Of a stretch of 64,000 nucleotides of DNA, positions 24,431 to 35,639 are shown piece by piece. Numbering within the stretch: position 1 is the first letter of the stretch; each line of letters begins with the position of its first letter. Where the stretch lies: assembly GCF_000004195.4 (NCBI RefSeq), contig NC_030677.2, positions 99,972,829-100,036,828 on the forward strand, written 5' to 3'. The notes under the pieces were generated by a model. It ran no database searches. It was given only the letters and a program-made list of their open reading frames with translations, and was not told the origin of the DNA. The stretch comes from Xenopus tropicalis. Its lineage: Eukaryota; Chordata; Amphibia; Anura; Pipidae. Made by a program: the position numbers and the translations under genes.

Positions 24431-25159
24431 CAAACTCAGCTCCATATAATTTTTGGCACTAAATTCTAAAGAGTATATTAGCATGTTTTACCCCAAAATC
24501 ATATTGTACAGTTCTTGTTGATTTTTCCCTGATTTCATTTTTTTTCCTTTCACCTTTTTTTATGATGTCATTGTGCCCAATACTTCTCCCAAACCTGCAG
24601 TAAGACAGAAAATAGTAGAATGCATTGCTTCCACAAAAGCAGACATGTAGTACTATGGTGGTGGGCCCTGATCAGATATCTACAGCTAATGGGCAATTTT
24701 CCAGATGAAATTCAAGCATGCGGGGGTTACCATGTGCAGATAGTGTTTGTGTAAAGAACAGTAGCATTTACAGAAGAGTAAGTAACTTTACAGAAGAGTG
24801 TACAGTGATGAGGAAAATATTCAATAAATAATATATAAAAAGTGCATATTTAAATAGCCAAATAGTCTAAATGCAACACTAAAATGTAGGGATACAAAGA
24901 AACAATACAGAACCAGAATTCAGGTTCAGAGGATACACATAAATCTAAAAGTGCAGGGGGTATATAAACCCTAACACAACCCCCAAGAGAGGATATAAAC
25001 CCATCCAGAATTTGGGATACAGTACCAATTTTATTCCAAGGACACATAGCAATTCAGTGCAACACACTCGTACGCAAACACACAAAGCTCTTTGTGTTAC
25101 TTCAAGAAAGATTTGATTCATTAATCCATCCTCCTCTCACTCACAGTGCATCTGTCTCA
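24431..25159. other. intergenic sequence, nothing recognised
   Basis: AT-rich with no recognised element. Confidence 0.45.
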
Positions 25160-25279
25160 CTCTGGCAGTCTCTCTGTCCATCTGTCTGTCTCTGGCAATT
25201 TTTCCATCCATCTGCCTGTCTCTGGCAGTCTCTCTGTTCATCTGTCTGTCTCTGGCAGCCTATCTCTCTCTCCATATGT
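25160..25279. repeat. 30-bp minisatellite, four units
   Basis: CTCTGGCA begins units at 25160, 25190, 25220 and 25250, an exact 30-bp period. Each unit holds CTGTC and CCATCTG motifs. Because 30 is divisible by three, a short open frame runs through it. Confidence 0.85.
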
Positions 25280-26340
25280 TAGTTTATTTTTTTAACCATT
25301 TGTTCTTTGCGAGTCCCCTCTGTCTTCTCTGCTCTTTTCTCTAGTCTCCATTGTTTTACCTTGCCCATTGAGAATGACATAATTTCTTGAATTGTGTAAT
25401 AAAGACTGTTTGCAGTTACTAGCGAATAATTAGCTTTCTTTATTATGTACACCTGGCTAAAGTAGGTAATTTTCTAATACAATACCAAATGTATGCAAGC
25501 ACATCCCAATAACAATTCTAGCTGTTAATCAATGCTTAGTGCCCCCTTGCTGTTTAGCTGTGGAGGCTGCTTGTGAAGGGTAGCGGCAACATGAATGAAA
25601 AGAAGGCATTCCGGGAGCAGGGTAAAGTTGCCAGCAGTTGGAAATAATTCTTAGGGTCCTTGTAAAACATAAAAACTGAAGGGAACACATCCCCAAGCAG
25701 ATATAACCTTCTTTCACTGAAATGAGTCTCGATTAGAAAATCCATGAGTTTCTTCTTTGTGTATTTCAGTTTGAAAAACAAGGACGTTTCCAGGGATAAA
25801 AAATTCATGGGAGGGAATTGTAAAACGAGGGACTGTCCTTGGAAATGAGCGAGCTGTGGCAGATATGGCATGCTGACAATTTTCCCTAGTCTGGAGTGTG
25901 TGCAATGTGATTAGCCAAGAACGCAGTGTGCAAGAGACCTGTACTTAACACCTGGTGAGTCACTGGTGATTCTTTCCCGAGTGAAAATTCATAAGCCCGG
26001 GAATATAACGCTGCATCACATCCTACATTAATCAGCCCTATTGTATACTCCTTGCTGTGCCTCACCAATTAGACTGCCAATTTTATTGCAAATGGAATTG
26101 CAAAGAAAATTATATGTGTCTTTAATTCTTTTAAGATTAGACCTACTTTTGTAATAATGTACATATTATGTGTGGGTGAGTGTGACCTGCATAGTCGGGT
26201 TTAACTGCCTCATTAACAGCCCAAGTCAATAATACTGCTACCAGAAAAGAAGTATGATGTTTACTAGTGTTCTAACTGTGCCTTTACCCGTGGCTTCCAT
26301 GATTGCCTATGTTCTCCAAGTAAAATCTACAGCTTTATAT
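25280..26340. other. intergenic sequence, nothing recognised
   Basis: No coding similarity found. Confidence 0.45.
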
Positions 26341-26930
26341 TACAGACTATCATTAACGCCCAGGTCTGTCCCTCTGCCCTCCCCCTCTCTATACCCAATT
26401 ACCACCTTACTACACAGGGGGGCTTCTCTAGCCCTGGGAGCTCCTCTTCTGCATTCTTTGCTAACACTCCCCCTCCCTCAGCTGCTCTCTCCTCCATTAT
26501 CCCTCCACCCCCTCTAAACCACCATGAGCTTAACCAGCACATTTCCACCTCTTCCAACAGCCCTCAGCGCTTCTCCACAACCATCACCCTCCCTTTCCCG
26601 GTGACGCCAGTAAAATCTCAGTGGCTCCGACTTCTGAAAGGAATGTACAGGGAGGAGGAGTAGGAGGAAAGGAAGACAGGAGGGGGAGTAGGAGGCGGCG
26701 GAAGAAGTGGGGGAGAATGACACTAGATAGAAAGACCTTGTGAAATAGAAGGTATTGAGACAGGGCTTAGATGATGATAGAAGAATTGGTGAGGAAATCA
26801 CTAGGCTATTAGGAAAATAAAGCAACGCAGTGAAGAGCGTAAGAAGTTGGGCAAGGGATATGGAGAAAGCGTAGGATGTGTGGGGGTAGTGGGGGTGGGG
26901 TGTTCGTAGAGGATTAGATCGTATTTAGCT
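26341..26930. other. strand-asymmetric pyrimidine/purine tract
   Basis: Pyrimidine-rich sequence at 26350-26610 switches to purine-rich sequence at 26640-26900 (GGAGGAGGAGTAGG-like). It is richer in GC than its surroundings. It could be a decayed promoter or simple repeat; no exon was found next to it. Confidence 0.35.
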
Positions 26931-27744
26931 TCGAAAGAAGAGAGTTTCCTGGGGTGAAAGATCACAAAGCAGCCTGAGGGGAAGCAGTGTTCTTATACTA
27001 AGGTCACGGGGGATGGGAATGGTTGGGCACTGTGTAGCCCCACACACTTCCTGAGTGTTTTGTTAACTGATGCACATGAGAGGGCCTCATAGTCTGTATG
27101 TGACACGTATCTGGACATTTTTACAATATGGAAGCTTGTGCTACAGTAGTTGTTGCAAAAATATAGTAGAAGAACAAGCTGAACTGCTATAATAATCCTG
27201 ATGCTTGTAATTCTGCAACATCTGGGGTGTCAGCTATTTTGGAGGGAGGGGTAATGTTAATCTAAAAATAAGGGTTGTGGCAGCTGCTCATATTTGATCA
27301 TAGGACAAAAAGGCCTTTTCCTTGTGCAGCTCATCTGTGTTCTGACTTCATACATATTCAAAACATCTTTTGCAGTGTAATGTCCAACAATGCTCCTTAA
27401 TTCTCCTCAATCTTATTGAGCGGAACATATATATTTTTTCTCTGCAACGAAAGAAGATAATGTGATGAGCATTTGGGTTGATCTGGCTGAGGCCCAAGAC
27501 GTAAGAAAATGGTCAAACAACTAGACTGAAAAACAACCACATTGCACTGTATGTAACCATTTTTATAATGGTATGCTGAGGAAATCATTCTTATGCTAGC
27601 CAAACACAAGTGATATTGATTTCTATATCAGCCATTTTAGACAACATTATTGTTGGACTGTTTTTGGGGCATATATGATGGCATACATTGTCAATATCAG
27701 GCAGGTTTGAAAATCCTATTAGCCACTTTTCTGATGCGTTTGCA
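26931..27744. other. intergenic sequence, nothing recognised
   Basis: No gene or repeat boundary seen. Confidence 0.45.
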
Positions 27745-27862
27745 TAGGAGGCCTGGACTGGCAAACTGTGGATTCTGGCAAGTGCCAGATGGGCTGCTGT
27801 AAGTCACTATTGATGGCACTGTTTGGGCCTCTGTGTACTTGAAATGCCATGGCCTATTTTGA
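27745..27862. repeat. dispersed repeat, copy 2
   Basis: Matches 18213-18310 through CTGGACTGGCAAACTGTG, TTCTGGCAAGTGCCAGATGG and GCTGCTGTAAG. Confidence 0.75.
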
Positions 27863-29057
27863 ATTCTAGTCTGGACTTGCTGCATAGTCTGCCATTATGC
27901 TCTAATAGTTGACCCTGGTACCAGACAATGCATCCTCCTAACATGGTCCAGCTACTGATGGCAAAATTATCAAAGGTCCACTTATTGGCCAATCATACTA
28001 TAGAAGCAGATCTTGTATCCATGTATGGCCAGCTATAAGCCAACCACATGCACCAATATTTCAAATACATCACTTGTTTTTCCATCCACTGAGCAAGTGA
28101 TGTTCTATACACAGAAGGAGTATGTAGGGGGACAATGCCTAGCAGCTTGTTTTGTCTGGTTCTCCCCACCTTATGCAGTCTAAATTATGAACAATATAGG
28201 GATATTTTGACAGGTAAAACCAAATTCGCTGGCTCAACTTCAGGGGCCTGGGCCCTCCACAGATTTTGTGGGTGACCTCTGTTCCCCTGGCAACTTTTGG
28301 CCATGGGGTATTTTACCTTTATGTCTCCTATTAAACAAAAAATTTGGAGTGACATTTGGTCCTGTTTTCTGTCATAAATAGTCCTGAAAGCCCAGCCTTA
28401 GATTGAGATTTAGGATGTATGCTTATTTGCTGTCCTAGTACTGTCCTGTACTAGAATCATGACTAAAGGGCCAATAGAGCAATGTTTTCATCTGTAACCC
28501 TACTATTAGCTAAGGAGGTTGAACCTCAATAGGGGCCGAAAGTCAAAAAAGTTCACTTCATTAGAGCGATAGTAATCAAGTTTTGGATTTTTAAATCTAC
28601 TACATTTCCTATTTACTCTAGATGGAGTGGCTCATTGTTACCATAATGGACATCTCTAATATTGTCTAGTATTAAAAAGGCTACAGTCCTAATATCTTAT
28701 TAAACATTTGTGCAAAATGTTCACCCTTACCTTCATGTTGGGCTTGAAAAATACTTGAGAAATACTTAACTTAGGGAGGTAAGCTGTACAATGAACTGAA
28801 AACTAAACAGGGATCGTGTGAGCAAATGGCTGAAGTTGTGTTTTTTTGGCACTGAGCAATATTACACCTGATCGTTGGAAGAAAAGATACATACGAAATT
28901 TACCTAACAAGGGGCTTGCATAAATTTCAATTAAGCCCTACAAAATGAATTTTTCATATAGGGCAGTTCAAGCATGTATATACTAACATATAAAAATTGA
29001 GGTTGAAAAAGATACAAGTCCACCCACTTTAACATTTATGTCCAAAAATATAAATGT
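27863..29057. other. intergenic sequence, nothing recognised
   Basis: A weak AGGTGGCC-family end (GTATGGCCAGCTATAA) lies near 28023. The rest is unremarkable. Confidence 0.4.
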
Positions 29058-29100
29058 TATATATATATATATACATATATGTATATATATATATATACAT
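29058..29100. repeat. (TA)n simple repeat
   Basis: Alternating TA with two interrupting C/G positions, itself palindromic around TACATATATGTA. Confidence 0.9.
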
Positions 29101-29475
29101 TTAAACTCCATAAATAAAAATTGCATGCAAAGAAAAATGTGAATTAAAAATCGTAGGCATCAAGGGAAAATACCTGCACAATTTTTTTTAAATTTGTATT
29201 TAAACAAATTTTATATACAGCAGTGCAAGGTCAAGTGCAGTTTCGATACACAATGCCTTTATTGGGCACAATTTATCTCTTGATTTACATTTGTTTCTTA
29301 AATTGATGGTAGTGGTGGAGGTCAAGAGGAGGCAGACATGGGGGCATTCTTAGTGTATCATGGTTCCCATATCTTATCATGAGGTTGTGGCTGTCATCTT
29401 TTCCATTGTGCTCTGACGTTGAGTTGTTGGTAAAATTGGTGGATGCATGGGGGTTCTGTTTTTTTCCACATCTTA

Positions 29476-30127
29476 AGCTGGCCATACACACACCGATAAT
29501 ATCGTACGAAACCTTGTTTCGTACAATATTTGGTGCGTGTATGGCAAGTCGGGGAGTCGACCGATATCGCAGGAGGATGCTGATATCAGCCGACTTGCTG
29601 ATCGGCCAGGTTAAAAGATTTTGATCGGGCACCATAGAAGGCGCCTGAGCAAAATCTGCCGTCAGGGCTGAATCAGCAGAAGGTAGAAATCCTATTGTTT
29701 CTACCTCCTTATCTGCCGTTAAGCCCTGAACGTTAGTGGTGGATTTAGGGCTCTGGCACACGGGGAAGATTAGTCGCCCGCGATTAACTCCCTGTTCGCG
29801 GGCGACTAATCTCCCCAAGTTGCCTAGCCCTGCCATCCCACCGGCGAACATGTAAGTCGCCAGCGGGATGGCAGACGCGGCGGCGCGATTTCGCGCAAAT
29901 CGCCGAAAAAGACTCGCGAGTCTTTTTCGGCGACTTCCGGAAATCGCCCCGCTGCGTCTGCCATCCCGCCGGCGACTTACATGTTCGCCGGTGGGATGGC
30001 AGGGCTAGGCAACTCGGGGAGATTAGTCGCCCGCGAACAGGGAGTTAATCGCGGGCGACTAATCTTCCCCGTGTGCCAGAGCCCTTAACGGATTTAAGAT
30101 CGCAAATCGCCACGTGTGTGGCCACCT
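29476..30127. mobile_element. AGGTGGCC-family MITE, split by a nested MITE
   Basis: It starts AGCTGGCCATACACACACCG after TTA and ends CCACGTGTGTGGCCACCT before TTA (30128-30130). The inner arms around ATCGTACGAAACC/GGTTTCGTAC match 61181-61522. A 337-bp element of another family sits inside at 29748-30084. The 188-codon frame at 29851-29285 runs through both and is not a gene. Confidence 0.88.
29748..30084. mobile_element. full-length 337-bp palindromic MITE (GGGCTCTGG family)
   Basis: It starts GGGCTCTGGCACACGGGG and ends CCCCGTGTGCCAGAGCCC, flanked by TTA at 29745-29747 and 30085-30087. The arms contain a second level of fold-back (GATTAGTCGCCCGCGA with TCGCGGGCGACTAATC). A 3-bp TWA duplication fits PIF/Harbinger-type insertion. 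Same length as 51978-52314. Confidence 0.92.
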
Positions 30128-30130
30128 TTA

Positions 30131-32150
30131 GCAATGAGGTTAGCTACCGCGTTGAAGAGATGGAAGAGTAACTTTACAGTGGCTTTTGTAAGTCTGTATA
30201 ATTCCGATAGGGTAGATTTGTAAAAGAGCCACTTGAAAAGCCAAATCTTCACAGACGTCAAGACTTTCTTTATGCTTATCTTTTAATGAATTTGTGTGTT
30301 CTTATACATATTTATTTGTGTCTATTTCTAAAATACCTCTTGAGTAGGTGAATGCAATTTAGCCTCTTTGCCAAGCTGAGGTGCACAATAAAGACTGGCA
30401 TCTTTACATGTGTATTAGAAAAGATTTTCTCACTTTGCTACCTTCACTGACGCACATGAGACAGTCATTTCTTGTTTGGTAATGTCAAACACCGGAGGGA
30501 CGCTGCCTCAGATGTTACAAATGGGGGTGGAGATCTTTAGTCAGCGAGTGGTACACTCTGAGAAACATGCTTCCTCAGTCTGCTACTTACAGGAAAGGCA
30601 CTACTTACACACTTCTTGGGCCAACAAGATTTTATCTGTCATCAAGGTCTGTTACACCCAACACAATGGATACCTGAATTAGTTACTGAAAGAGGAGGAG
30701 GTCTTTGCCACTTGGTGGTGGTTTCACATTCACATGAGGGAGTTTCCATGAAATACCAAATAATATAGGAATGTGTCTTTAATCCACACATGCACAAAAT
30801 TATCTGTCTCAATGTACAGGAATCCTTGGCAGGGCTGCCATCAGTAATTATGGGGCCCCATCCTACTAAATTAGGAGGGTTGTCCCCCAGGGGGTGCTAA
30901 TTATTAACCCACTGGTCACCTGGGCCATCTGGATGCTGGGCCCTGCCTACAAGTAGAATGGGGACCCCCAATGAAAAAAAACCCCATGTATGCATGGGAT
31001 TGCCTCTGATCTGCCCTTGCCACCCCCCAATTATGCAAAAACCAAACCCTGCCTATGATCCACCCAAAACCCACTTGCTGTCTTGTTAGCTCATTCCTTT
31101 TGTAGCTTGCAATTGCAAATCATGTTTTTACATCTCAGGGCCTCTATCTGCCATGGGACCACTGACTGCAGCACCCCTTGTACTCCCTTGATAGTGGCCC
31201 TGGTCAATGGTGAAAAGGGTATTATATTTCAGTACTAAACCAGGAATTAAGTCTGACTAATCACCCAAAAAGGACTGGGATAATAAGGAAAAATGCATTC
31301 TCTATTTAAGATTTATATGTCTAAGGGCTATGGCACACAGCATTTTGTCCCACATAGGCATTTATCACCTAAAAACACAATTTTAATCAAAAATGGAGGC
31401 TGAACCATTTATGTCAAAGGTTAGGGATCTGCTTCCAGTAACTACTGGATACTGCTGGCCTCAATCAAGGCCAACAATCAGATTAGCACGATTTGACTTT
31501 GCATGTGGGTAGCCACACTGGGCACAGAAGTGCTTGCTTTCATCTGTAAGGTTCACTCCTGGAATCTTATATTCCTAAAAACCCCCACCAGGCCACTTGG
31601 CACATACATTTATTATGCATCATATAGCACTACTTGTAAAATCAGCAAATCTATTACAAATTATCATTTAAAAAACCTTTGATACAGTAGCACGTGACAA
31701 TCACTATTGTAACTGCAGTATATCAAGAATAGGTCTATACTGGGTAGTTGTTGGGTTACTGCACTGCTGCAGATTTGCATTGTTATTGCATTACCAATCA
31801 ACCTCTCCTCTATAGAAAATGTAAGTTAGTTCATAGTCAAAAAAACAAGATTGAAAAGTCATACTGTTAGGTAACTTGCCTCTGTCAGCAAGTCAAGTGA
31901 TTTCAAAATTACTCAACCTGCCTTTGTAAGGGTTAATGATCAAGGGGTGAGTGATGAGCTTTCATAATAGATTAAATAAAACAGTACAAAGTAACTGATC
32001 AGGAAGTAAATATGAATTGAAAAATAATGTTTAGGATGACGTGGCAAATGCATTGCCTGAGTCTGCAAAATCTAAAGATGTATTGACTATCTCCTGTAAT
32101 ACATTTAAAATACATGTGACCTCCCATGAAGTTAGAGGAGGGCTAAACCC
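30131..32150. other. intergenic sequence, nothing recognised
   Basis: About 2 kb without coding similarity or complete repeat. Confidence 0.45.
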
Positions 32151-32157
32151 TATAAAG

Positions 32158-32420
32158 CTGTGATCCCCAACTAGTAGCATGTTGCTCCCCAACCCCTTGG
32201 ATGTTGCTCCCAGCATCCCCAAAGCACCTGCTTTGGAGGTGCTTTTTTTTAACTTCTGCCTTACAGGCAAATTTTAGTTGAATAAAAACAAGATGTACTA
32301 GCAAACAAAACCTCCTGTCAGCTAAAAAGTATGCATAGAGGCTACCAAATAGCCAATAACAGCCTTCATTTGGCACCTCCAGAATCTTTTATGGTGCTTG
32401 TGTTGCCTTCCAAGTCTTAC
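32158..32420. repeat. hAT-like MITE copy, ends decayed
   Basis: GTGATCCCCAACTAGTAGCA, ACCCCTTGGATGTTGCTCCC and TTGACTGTGGCCCACG match the complete element at 54091-54397. A third copy is at 37662-37918. Confidence 0.7.
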
Positions 32421-32439
32421 ATTTGACTGTGGCCCACGC

Positions 32440-32813
32440 TGTAAAGGAATCTGGCTAAAAATAATGTATTTTATGTAATGAACTTACTGCACCAGCTCCA
32501 TGGTTCAGCAGTCCTAAAACAGTAATAATCCAGGCTTTCAAAGTTGTCCACAGTAGCTCCTAGCTAACCTTGGATCGTTAGGCCATCTTCTGAGTGTAAA
32601 TGGCACTGCACATGCTCAGTGTGCTTTGGGCTGCTGATACAGCTTGAGAAGCTAAGCTAAGGGATCACTGAAAATATTAATAGAAAATGAGGTTGCACCA
32701 GTCATAGGAGCTGATTGTTAATCCATTCTACTGAAGAAAACACTAGTTCCATAGGGCCAAATAATGGGAATCTAAATGAATTACTAATTAACCTGGTAAA
32801 TTGAAAATTATAC

Positions 32814-32859
<46 letters not shown>

Positions 32860-32963
32860 TGTTTCAGTCCCTAAGCTCAGGAAACAGAGTGCAAACATTG
32901 GACTGCATAATGGACTTCTGCTTATCAGTATGTCAAAACAAAGTGTGAATGGAGGGGGTTATT
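32440..32963. repeat. T2-type MITE relative of 5866-6900
   Basis: It shares ATGTAATGAACTTA, AACAGTAATAATCCAGG, CACATGCTCAGT, GAGAAGCTAAGCT and TCCCTAAGCTCAG with the outer element at 5866-6900, in the same order. It lacks the nested insertion. A TA run is at 32817-32859. The Tc1 element starts directly after it. Confidence 0.75.
32817..32859. repeat. (TA)n simple repeat
   Basis: About 20 uninterrupted TA units within the T2-type relative. Confidence 0.9.
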
Positions 32964-32965
32964 TA

Positions 32966-34532
32966 CAGTGGCTTGCAAAACTATTCGGCCCCCTTGAACT
33001 TTTCCACATTTTGTCACATTACAGCCACAAACATGAATCAATTTTATTGGAATTCCACGTGAAGGACCAATACAAAGTGGTGTACACGTGAGAAGTGGAA
33101 CGAAAATCATACATGATTCCAAACATTTTTTACAAATAAATAACTGCAAAGTGGGGTGTGCATAATTATTCAGCCCCTTTTGGTCTGAGTGCAGTCAGTT
33201 GCCCATAGACATTGCCTGATGAGTGCTAATGACTAAATAGAGTGCACCTGTGTGTAATCTAATGTCAGTACAAATACAGCTGCTCTGTGACGGCCTCAGA
33301 GGTTGTCTAAGAGAATATTGGGAGCAACAACACCATGAAGTCCAAAGAACACACCAGACAGGTCAGGGATAAAGTTATTGAGAAATTTAAAGCAGGCTTA
33401 GGCTACAAAAAGATTTCCAAAGCCTTGAACATCCCACGGAGCACTGTTCAAGCGATCATTCAGAAATGGAAGGAGTATGGCACAACTGTAAACCTACCAA
33501 GACAAGGCCGTCCACCTAAACTCACAGGCCGAACAAGGAGAGCGCTGATCAGAAATGCAGCCAAGAGGCCCATGGTGACTCTGGACGAGCTGCAGAGATC
33601 TACAGCTCAGGTGGGGGAATCTGTCCATAGGACAACTATTAGTCGTGCACTGCACAAAGTTGGCCTTTATGGAAGAGTGGCAAGAAGAAAGCCATTGTTA
33701 ACAGAAAACCATAAGAAGTCCCGTTTGCAGTTTGCCACAAGCCATGTGGGGGACACAGCAAACATGTGGAAGAAGGTGCTCTGGTCAGATGAGACCAAAA
33801 TGGAACTTTTTGGCCAAAATGCAAAACGCTATGTGTGGCGGAAAACTAAATACTGCACATCACTCTGAACACACCATCCCCACTGTCAAATATGGTGGTG
33901 GCAGCATCATGCTCTGGGGGTGCTTCTCTTCAGCAGGGACAGGGAAGCTGGTCAGAGTTGATGGGAAGATGGATGGAACCAAATACAGGGCAGACTGGGG
34001 CGGAGGTTCACCTACCAGCAGGACAACGACCCTAAACATAAAGCCAGGGCAACAATGGAATGGTTTAAAACAAAACATATCCATGTGTTAGAATGGCCCA
34101 GTCAAAGTCCAGATCTAAATCCAATCGAGAATCTGTGGCAAGATCTCAAAACTGCTGTTCACAAACGCTGTCCATCTAATCTGACTGAGCTGGAGCTGTT
34201 TTGCAAAGAAGAATGGGCAAGGATTTCAGTCTCTAGATGTGCAAAGCTGGTAGAGACAAACCCTAAAAGACTGGCAGCTGGAATTGCAGCAGAAGGTGCT
34301 TCTACAAAGTATTGACTCAGGGGGCTGAATAATTACGCACACCCCACTTTGCAGTTATTTATTTGTAAAAAATGTTTGGAATCATGTATGATTTTCGTTC
34401 CACTTCTCACGTGTACCCCACATTGTATTGGTCTTTCACGTGGAATTCCAATAAAATTGATTCATGTTTGTGGCTGTAATGTGACAAAATGTGGAAAAGT
34501 TCAAGGGGGCCGAATACTTTTGCAAGCCACTG
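32966..34532 (+). mobile_element. Tc1/mariner transposon, 1567 bp, near complete
   Basis: Terminal inverted repeats of about 210 bp start CAGTGGCTTGCAAAAC and end CAAGCCACTG, flanked by the TA dinucleotides at 32964-32965 and 34533-34534. This is the size and target site of Tc1 elements. Inner ends of the repeats read GCATAATTATTCAGCCCC on the left and GGGGCTGAATAATTACGC on the right. The transposase between them is disabled. Confidence 0.96.
33335..34315 (+). pseudogene. Tc1-like transposase, frameshifted and internally deleted
   Basis: The first frame opens MKSKEHTRQVRDKV and runs 177 codons to a stop at 33866-33868. Residues 1-115 form the bipartite paired-type DNA-binding region (GYKKISKALNIPRSTV, then an AT-hook-like GRPPKLTGR). 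WSDET (Asp152) is the first catalytic residue. A one-base shift near 33845-33853 moves the following conserved stretch ([17 protein letters not shown]) to another frame. About 13 family residues are then missing near 33990-34000. After that gap the original frame resumes with QQDNDPKH and NPIENLW. The second Asp codon (34022-34024) and the Glu codon (34127-34129) have 34 residues between them, the DD34E pattern. The copy cannot make a full transposase from one frame. Confidence 0.95.
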
Positions 34533-34534
34533 TA

Positions 34535-35044
34535 TAAAGAGCTCAGTATAGGTAGCCGTACAGATAAAAGTGGCTTACTATCACTCTCCAAAACTGAGTC
34601 AGCAGATTATAGGCCTGTGTATGGAGGCCTCTCGATGGCTGCTAAACTGATTTATGGACAAAAATATCTCAAGCAATAGGATCCTATTTAATAAGCTTGG
34701 TGAGTTGTTCTTTGTTAACAACCTAGCCAAGTCTGTTTGTGTGGTCAGGGTGCTAAGATATCTTGCGTTATGTTGTCTGGTAAATAATATTTGGATAAGA
34801 GCAAAACACATCCATTGGGAAAATATCCGATTGCCTTGTTCATAGGGGGTTGACCCTGTCAAGTTAATGGAAGCCCTACAGGCATCAGTGTCAGCATGAA
34901 TTATAAGGACTCTGGGGGGCATAGGGGAGTATTGCTAGGAAATAGCACTAAACAACTAGTACAAGTGCCAGAGTTTGTCTCCCTAATGGATGAGAACCTT
35001 TAATAGGGGCATCTGAAGATTTTGTCAGAGATTTTATTCTTTTG
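34535..35044. other. intergenic sequence, nothing recognised
   Basis: No gene or complete repeat seen. Confidence 0.45.
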
Positions 35045-35335
35045 TAGGGTGACCATCTGCCTATCAGTGCGCACAAACTATGCATTATGATGTAATTGCA
35101 TACTTTTATGCTTTTGCACCAAAATCTGCTTATTTGTGCACACTGAACACAGGCAGGAAGGTAATGGATCAGCCTTTTCTCAACTGGCGTTTTTATGCTG
35201 GTGGAGAAAACACCAAGTGTGCCACTAGCATTAGCAGTTTCAGCCAGATATCAATTGATGTGGCCCATCAGGGGGACCCATAAATGGCCCAATAAACTGC
35301 CAACTCGGTCTGGAGGGCCTGTGTATGGCCAAATT
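35045..35335. repeat. decayed AGGTGGCC-family MITE
   Basis: The ends AGGGTGACCATCTGCC and GGCCTGTGTATGGCC are degenerate versions of the family termini. Interior motifs (GGCCCATCAGGGGGACCCAT) agree. Confidence 0.45.
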
Positions 35336-35639
35336 AAGACTTGAACTTACTTTCTTCCAAAAATGGCATATTGATGGTAATTTACAATTATTACACTTCC
35401 TGAGAAATGGCAACTAATAACAAAAAATTTCTAATTACATTGACTAAAATTCACCCAGATTTCATAATACAGGTATGGGACCTGTTTTCCAGGTAAGGGA
35501 TCTTTCTGTAATTTGGATCTCCATACCTTAAAATATGATTTAACATTATATAAACCCAACAGGATTGTTTTGCTTCCATTAAAGATTAATTATATCTTAG
35601 TTGGGATCAAGTGCAAGGTACTGGTTTATTATAATAGAG

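Noticed and set aside
26254..26825. Frames of 87 and 103 codons rich in Leu, Ser and Pro
   Set aside because: They follow the pyrimidine/purine-skewed tract and look compositional.
29285..29851. 188-codon minus-strand open frame, the longest in the window
   Set aside because: It runs through two nested MITEs whose boundaries are clear; no protein motif.
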